A stretch of DNA of 11,887 nucleotides. It comes from JAMCRM01 sp041685075. Its GTDB lineage: Bacteria; Acidobacteriota; Terriglobia; Bryobacterales; Bryobacteraceae. The position numbers and the translations under genes are program-made. The stretch lies in NCBI GenBank assembly GCA_041685075.1, contig JAWLGN010000167.1, forward strand, positions 1 to 11,887, read 5' to 3'. The notes under the pieces are model-generated. The model was not told where the DNA came from and ran no database searches. It saw nothing but the letters and a program-made list of their open reading frames with translations. How positions within the stretch are numbered: the stretch's first letter is position 1; each line of letters opens with the position of its first letter. Below, piece after piece: positions 7,803 through 11,887 of this stretch.

Positions 7803-9641
7803 TCACGCCATCCGCGAGTCCAGCACCTCCCGGATTTTCTCGAGCAGGGTGTCCGGGGTGAACGGCTTGTGCAGGAAGGCGCGGTCCGGCGTTGTCCCGC
7901 CGATGGGGTTGTCGCGGTAGCCGGACATGTAGAGGATCTTCAGCTCCGGGCGCACCTGGGTGAGCCGCTCTCCCAGTTCCAGCCCGTTCATCTGGGGCAT
8001 CACGATATCGGTCACCACCAGGTCGATCTTGTGCGCGTTCTTCTCGAAGGCCGCCAGCGCCGCCGGGCCGCTCCCGGCCTCGATTACGGAATAGCCGTGC
8101 CCCTGGAGAATGGCGTTGACCAGCTTCCGCACCCCGTCCTCGTCGTCCACCAGCAGAATCGTCTCGGAACCCTTGGGCTGCACCTGGCGGCGCGCGCCGG
8201 TGGTCCCCACCGCCTCGGTGAAACGGGGCAGGTAGATCTCGAAGATGGTGCCGCAGCCCGGCTGGCTGTAGACCGTCACCTGGCCCTCGCTCTGCTTCAC
8301 GATGCCGTAGACGGTGGCCAGCCCCAGGCCGCTGCCCTTGCCAGGCTCCTTGGTGGTGAAGAACGGCTCGAAGAGGCGCGACCGCGTGGCGGCGTCCATC
8401 CCGATGCCCGTGTCGCTCACCGCCAGCATCACGTAGGCCCCCGGCCGCACCCCGATCTTCTTGCTGCTGGCCGGATCCTCGAGATCCACGTTGGCGGTTT
8501 CGATCACCAGCTTGCCGCCCTCGGGCATGGCATCGCGCGCATTGCCCGCCAGGTTCATGACGATCTGCTCGATCTGCGCGGGGTCGGCCTTCACGCGCCC
8601 CAGCCCTGGGCCGGTGAGGGTAATCAGCTCGATGCTCTCGCCCACCAGCCGGCGCAGCATCGGCTCCATGTTCGCAAGCACGGCGTTCAGGTCCAGCAGG
8701 CGCGGCTGCGCCGAAGGACCGCGGCTGAAGGCCAGCAACTGGCGGGTCAGGGAAGCGGCGCGCTCGGCGGCCCACAGGATCTCATCGGCGAAGCGGCGCA
8801 GCGGGTTGCCGGTGGGCAGTTCCGTGCGCAACAGTTCGCTATACCCGGTGATGACGGTGAGGACGTTGTTGAAATCGCCCGCCACACCGCCGGCCAGGCG
8901 TCCCACCGCGTCCATCTTCTGCGAATGGCTGAGCTGCTCCTCCAGGTGGCGCCGGTTGCTGATGTCGCGGAAGACCACCACGCCGCCGCGCAGCTCGCCC
9001 TTGTGGTCCCGCACCGGCGCGGCGCTGTCCTCGATGGCGATGCGGGTCCCGCTCTTCGAAACCAGGTTGACGTGCTCGGCGGCGCGAACCGCAAGGCCCT
9101 CGCGCAGTGCCTTGTCGATCAGCCGCACGGCCTCGGTGCCGTCCTCCCGCACCACCGGGAAGACCTCGAAGACCGGCCGCCCGGTGGCCTCGCCGCGCGT
9201 CCAGCCGGTGAGTTCCGCGGCCACTTGGTTCAGGTAGGTGATGCGGCCGTCCTTGTCGGTGACGATCACCCCGTCCCCGATGCTCGAGAGCGTTGCCGAG
9301 AGCAGCATCTGGCTGCTGCGCCCGGCCGCGGCCAACAGGGAGATCAGCACGCCCAGTCCGATGAAGACGCCCAGCCGTACCGCCACCCCCAGGCTCTCCA
9401 CGGCGAACCCCGGATGCGGCGGCACGAAAAAGTAGAGCAGCGCGGCCGAGGAGAGCGCGGTGGAAGTCAGGCCTCCGCCCTTCCCGTAGTACCACGCGCT
9501 CAGCAGCACCGCCCCCAGGAACGGCAGGAAAAAGTCCGGCTCCAGCAGCGGGCGGAACAGCAGGCATACCACCAGCGCGAGCGCAGTTGCCGTGAGCGCG
9601 AAAACGCCCGTATACAAAGGTGTGCGTTTCAGCGGAATCAT
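7803..9641 (-). CDS. Membrane hybrid histidine kinase (PAS, degenerate HisKA, HATPase, receiver) lacking the phospho-accepting His
   Basis: A 612-residue sensor protein. Residues about 10-105 are hydrophobic and match the four-helix DUF4118/KdpD-like membrane module (VLLSAWYYGKGGGLTSTALSS, FFVPP). A PAS domain spans about 115-228. The H-box region QKMDAVGRLAGGVAGDFNN (241-259) is well preserved except that Gly255 replaces the histidine of the usual AHDFNN motif; the codon is GGC at 8879-8877. ATP-binding motifs follow: N-box NLAGNARDAMP (363-373), DTGIGM (410-415), the FEPFFTTK box (424-431) and GKGSGLGLATVYG (434-446). A receiver domain ends the protein with DD (499-500), Asp545 in VVTDIVMPQMNG and Lys592 in HKP. 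Fold and order are ordinary for the AHDFNN hybrid class, but autophosphorylation at the usual site is not possible. The gene starts 33 bases after the acyltransferase stop, a spacer that is AT-rich for this region. Confidence 0.93.
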   Translation of the reverse strand: MIPLKRTPLYTGVFALTATALALVVCLLFRPLLEPDFFLPFLGAVLLSAWYYGKGGGLTSTALSSAALLYFFVPPHPGFAVESLGVAVRLGVFIGLGVLISLLAAAGRSSQMLLSATLSSIGDGVIVTDKDGRITYLNQVAAELTGWTRGEATGRPVFEVFPVVREDGTEAVRLIDKALREGLAVRAAEHVNLVSKSGTRIAIEDSAAPVRDHKGELRGGVVVFRDISNRRHLEEQLSHSQKMDAVGRLAGGVAGDFNNVLTVITGYSELLRTELPTGNPLRRFADEILWAAERAASLTRQLLAFSRGPSAQPRLLDLNAVLANMEPMLRRLVGESIELITLTGPGLGRVKADPAQIEQIVMNLAGNARDAMPEGGKLVIETANVDLEDPASSKKIGVRPGAYVMLAVSDTGIGMDAATRSRLFEPFFTTKEPGKGSGLGLATVYGIVKQSEGQVTVYSQPGCGTIFEIYLPRFTEAVGTTGARRQVQPKGSETILLVDDEDGVRKLVNAILQGHGYSVIEAGSGPAALAAFEKNAHKIDLVVTDIVMPQMNGLELGERLTQVRPELKILYMSGYRDNPIGGTTPDRAFLHKPFTPDTLLEKIREVLDSRMA

Positions 9642-9674
9642 CGGCCCCGTCTTCGTTATACTACATACCGCGCA

Positions 9675-10589
9675 TTACTTACGTGGCGAGTCGTACAGCG
9701 GGGCTTCTCCCGAGGGGCGCGTCTTCCAGCGCCGATGCACCCATAACCACTGATCCGGATATTCGCGCACCACGCTCTCGAGCACCTGCTGCAGGCGCGC
9801 GGTGTCGCAGACCGCATCGCCCGTGGCCTCCAGCGGCGGATAGAACCGCAGGATGAACTTTCCTTCGGCCGCTGACCAAATGGCGAAGCCCGGCACCATC
9901 GGCGCTCCGCTCAGCGCCGCCAGCCGCGCGAAGCCCGTGCCCGTCGACGCCGGCAGGCCGAAGAAATCGACGAAGACGCCCTGTTCCAGCGCGGTGTTCT
10001 GGTCGATCAGGATGCCCACCGCCTGGTTGCGCCGGAGCGCCGCCAGAATAGGGCGCGCATAATCCCGCTTGCCGATCACCCGGTTGCCCGACAGGGTGCG
10101 GCGCCGTTCCACGAAGCGGTCGAGCAGCGGGTTGTCGAGCGGACGCGCCACCACGTGCATTGGTTCGGTCATCAGGGCGTGGGCGAAAGCGCTGAGTTCC
10201 CAGTTGCCCAGGTGCGCGGTGGCGAACAGCACGCCCCGGCCGCGCGCCTTGGCCGCGGCGAAGTGCTCGAAGCCTTCGTAGCGGATCCAGCGCCCGATCT
10301 CCTCGGGGCCGATGCGCGGCAGCCTGGCGAAGACTACCAGCAGCCGCCCAATGGAATCGAAGACGCCGCGGGCGATACGGGCGCGCCATTCGATGTCCGC
10401 TTCCGGGTAGGCGAGTTCGAGATTGCGGAGCGCGGTACGGCCGAGCCGCGGGACGGCCCTCTCCAGCGCGCGCGCGTAGATGCGCCCCAGCTTCCAGGCC
10501 AGCGACAGCGGCGCGTATGCGAGGGTAGCCAGGACGGCCCTCGCGGCGGCGTATTCCAACACGTTGCGGAGGGCGGAGCGGCGGCGCAT
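9675..10589 (-). CDS. Lysophospholipid/lipid A acyltransferase, LpxL/HtrB-like
   Basis: A 304-residue membrane-associated acyltransferase of the LpxL/HtrB (lipid A late acyltransferase) family, which moves an acyl chain from a carrier onto a lipid at the inner face of the inner membrane. The catalytic HX4E motif is visible as AHLGNWE (His126, Glu131). Other family blocks are RPLDNPLLDRFVERRR (149-164), GILIDQN (192-198), the VDFFGLPASTGTGFARLA region (207-224) and the closing YPDQWLWVHRRWKTRP. Hydrophobic residues near 12-31 fit an N-terminal anchor. ATG 10589 is chosen because the family starts here and no other upstream start is convincing. The family suggests a lipopolysaccharide-type outer membrane, but in bacteria without classical lipid A the target may be another lipid; the substrate is not readable. 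It sits 37 bases after the small membrane protein and 33 before the kinase. Confidence 0.9.
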   Translation of the reverse strand: MRRRSALRNVLEYAAARAVLATLAYAPLSLAWKLGRIYARALERAVPRLGRTALRNLELAYPEADIEWRARIARGVFDSIGRLLVVFARLPRIGPEEIGRWIRYEGFEHFAAAKARGRGVLFATAHLGNWELSAFAHALMTEPMHVVARPLDNPLLDRFVERRRTLSGNRVIGKRDYARPILAALRRNQAVGILIDQNTALEQGVFVDFFGLPASTGTGFARLAALSGAPMVPGFAIWSAAEGKFILRFYPPLEATGDAVCDTARLQQVLESVVREYPDQWLWVHRRWKTRPSGEAPLYDSPRK

Positions 10590-10626
10590 GAAGCGCCATT
10601 GTAATACCGCGCCGCCCTCGGCCTTC

Positions 10627-10893
10627 TCAGGCGTGTTTGCGCCGCGGCGAGCGCGAGCCGTAAGTGAGGAGACCGCCCACACCCCAAACCAGCAGGAAGA
10701 TGAAGACGGTTCCGAATAAGAGGTCAACGACCGGACCCTGCCAGCCGGCCGGGGGCGGCATGAGGCCGACTCCGAACGCGGCTGCCAGGCTCAGCAGGTG
10801 CCAGTACCAGGCCTGCGCTTTGAACAGGTAGAGCATGAGAAGCGCCAGGCCCAGGGTAGTAGCATAGACCAGAAGCACCACAGTGAAAGACAT
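10627..10893 (-). CDS. Small three-helix membrane protein of unknown function
   Basis: An 88-residue protein I do not recognise. It is almost wholly hydrophobic with three likely membrane helices at about residues 3-24, 30-45 and 55-76. A PPPAGWQG loop lies between helices two and three, and a basic tail (SRSPRRKHA) probably stays in the cytoplasm. The start is well supported: a GAGGAG sequence lies seven bases before ATG 10893. It sits between mnmA (45 bases upstream) and the acyltransferase (37 bases downstream) on the same strand, so it is probably co-transcribed with them. A structural or envelope role is possible, but nothing in the sequence specifies one. Confidence 0.75.
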   Translation of the reverse strand: MSFTVVLLVYATTLGLALLMLYLFKAQAWYWHLLSLAAAFGVGLMPPPAGWQGPVVDLLFGTVFIFLLVWGVGGLLTYGSRSPRRKHA

Positions 10894-10899
10894 GGTTCG

Positions 10900-10905
10900 C
10901 TCCTC
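10900..10905 (-). promoter_or_regulatory. Ribosome binding site of the small membrane protein
   Basis: GAGGAG on the minus strand ends seven bases before the ATG at 10893. It is among the clearest Shine-Dalgarno sequences in the window and fixes the start of a gene that would otherwise be doubtful because of its size. Confidence 0.65.
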
Positions 10906-10938
10906 GCCCTGTATTCTACGCCGGAAACCCGCGCAAGG

Positions 10939-11887
10939 CTACCCGATCCAGCCGCCGCCCAACACCACGTCACCCTGGTAGAAGACGGCCGCCTGCCCGG
11001 GAGTCACGGCGCGCTGCGGCTCGTCGAATCGCACCAGCGCGCGCGCGTGGTCGGGAGTGACGGTGGCGGGAGCCGCTTCGTGCCGGTGCCGGATCTTCAC
11101 CTCGGCGCGCACGGGCGCGGCGGGCGGTGCGCCGGCAATCCAGTTCACCTCCGTGGCGATGCACTCGGCGCGCAGCAGGCCCTCGCCGCCGCCCACCGTC
11201 ACGCGGCCCGTGGCGGGGTCGGTCGAGATGACGTACAGCGGTTCGCCCGCCGCCACCCCCAGCCCGCGGCGCTGCCCCACGGTGAAGCGGTGCACGCCGT
11301 CATGGCTGCCCAGCCGCCGCCCGTCCGTGGTAACGATATCGCCCCCGGTATGCGGCATGGCGGCGCCCTTCTCGTTCATGTAGGCGCTCAGGAATGCCGG
11401 ATAATCGCCGTTGGGCACGAAACAGATCTCGTAGCTTTCGCCCTTTTCCGCCACCGCCACCCCGAGTTCCCGCGCCAGCTCCCGCACCTCGGCCTTGCTG
11501 AAGCCGCCCAGGGGGAAGACTGTGCGGGCTAGCTGCCGCTGGGTCAGTCCGAAGAGGAAATAGGTCTGGTCCTTGGAAGGGTCCGCGGCGCGGCGCAGCT
11601 CCCACAGGCCGGTTGCGGGGTTTTGCGTGATGCGGGCGTAGTGGCCCGTGGCGATGCGTTCGGCGCCCAGTCCTTCGGCCATCTCCAGAAATCGGTCGAA
11701 CTTGATGGCGCTGTTGCAGAGGGCGCAGGGGATGGGGGTGCGGCCCGCCAGGTACTCCGCCACGAACGGCTCCACCACCTCGCGCTCGAACTCGCGTTCG
11801 TAGTTCACGACGTAGTGGGGGATGCCGAGATCGGCGGCCACGCGGCGCGCGTCGTAGACGTCGTCGAGCGAACAGCAGCGGCCCGTT
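10939..11887 (-). CDS. mnmA: tRNA-specific 2-thiouridylase MnmA (N-terminus beyond window)
   Basis: MnmA makes the 2-thio group of the wobble uridine in tRNAs for Lys, Glu and Gln, using ATP and sulfur relayed from a cysteine desulfurase. The visible 315 residues run from GRCCSLDDVYDARRVA at the window edge to the stop at 10939. Family landmarks are TPIPCALCNSAIKF, whose second Cys (codon 11718-11716) is the expected catalytic one; ATGHYARI; SKDQTYFLFGL; GGFSKAEVRELARELG; and ESYEICFVPNGDY, with the sulfur-accepting Cys. The HRFTVGQRRGLGVA stretch precedes the C-terminal beta-barrel. The ATP-binding P-loop at the N-terminus lies outside. The frame is intact. It is the first visible gene of the minus-strand run, with the small membrane protein 45 bases downstream. 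Confidence 0.96.
   Translation of the reverse strand, partial: TGRCCSLDDVYDARRVAADLGIPHYVVNYEREFEREVVEPFVAEYLAGRTPIPCALCNSAIKFDRFLEMAEGLGAERIATGHYARITQNPATGLWELRRAADPSKDQTYFLFGLTQRQLARTVFPLGGFSKAEVRELARELGVAVAEKGESYEICFVPNGDYPAFLSAYMNEKGAAMPHTGGDIVTTDGRRLGSHDGVHRFTVGQRRGLGVAAGEPLYVISTDPATGRVTVGGGEGLLRAECIATEVNWIAGAPPAAPVRAEVKIRHRHEAAPATVTPDHARALVRFDEPQRAVTPGQAAVFYQGDVVLGGGWIG

Noticed and set aside
9642..9674. Promoter for the hybrid kinase in the AT-rich spacer
   Set aside because: The minus strand holds a TATAAC-like box, but no -35 element at suitable spacing is visible, and the gene can be served by read-through from the acyltransferase gene.
7494..9746. A 750-codon plus-strand open frame opposite the hybrid kinase and fmdB
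   Set aside because: It lies antisense to two clearly recognisable genes, is rich in His, Arg, Gln, Gly and Ala as expected for an antisense frame in GC-rich codons, and resembles no family. Its length is a base-composition effect.

Overview
This window looks like chromosomal DNA from a GC-rich, Gram-negative soil-type bacterium. An Acidobacteriota member of the Solibacter/Bryobacter kind is my best guess. That guess rests on protein style (IS66 relics, a secreted repeat protein, an LpxL-like acyltransferase, an AHDFNN-type hybrid kinase) and is inference only.

Left part (1-3263) is a mobile-element graveyard. An IS66-family element enters from the left edge. It ends at an inverted repeat (about 800-824) that sits in the last codons of an AMP-forming acyl-CoA synthetase on the minus strand. 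That synthetase is also cut at its N-terminal side: around 1642-1650 it abuts, tail-to-head, the C-terminal end of a tyrosine-recombinase-like protein on the plus strand. The recombinase tail runs with an ATGA overlap into a second IS66 relic, consisting of tnpB and a tnpC cut after about 163 codons. Then come about 370 bases with no recognisable gene.

Centre (3264-6609) starts with a minus-strand tRNA-Asn(GUU) gene with an encoded CCA and a plausible promoter. Its 3' end faces the graveyard, the side on which integrated elements normally lie. Next is a minus-strand copZ-copA pair (copper chaperone and P1B-type copper ATPase) joined by an ATGA overlap. A GNAT-family acetyltransferase diverges from copZ. 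A hairpin lies between the GNAT gene and the next, convergent gene.

Right part (6658-11887) is entirely minus strand. Read in the direction of transcription it holds mnmA (tRNA 2-thiouridylase, cut by the window edge), an 88-residue membrane protein, an LpxL/HtrB-like acyltransferase, a membrane hybrid histidine kinase, an FmdB-type zinc-ribbon protein, and a broken secreted protein gene with a repeat-like C-terminal half. Gaps from mnmA to fmdB are 33-45 bases, compatible with one transcription unit.

The most notable single observation is in the hybrid kinase. The otherwise well-kept H-box has glycine (GGC) where the phospho-accepting histidine should be, while the ATP-binding motifs and the receiver domain look intact. 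I see no CRISPR array, toxin-antitoxin pair or clearly new defence system here.
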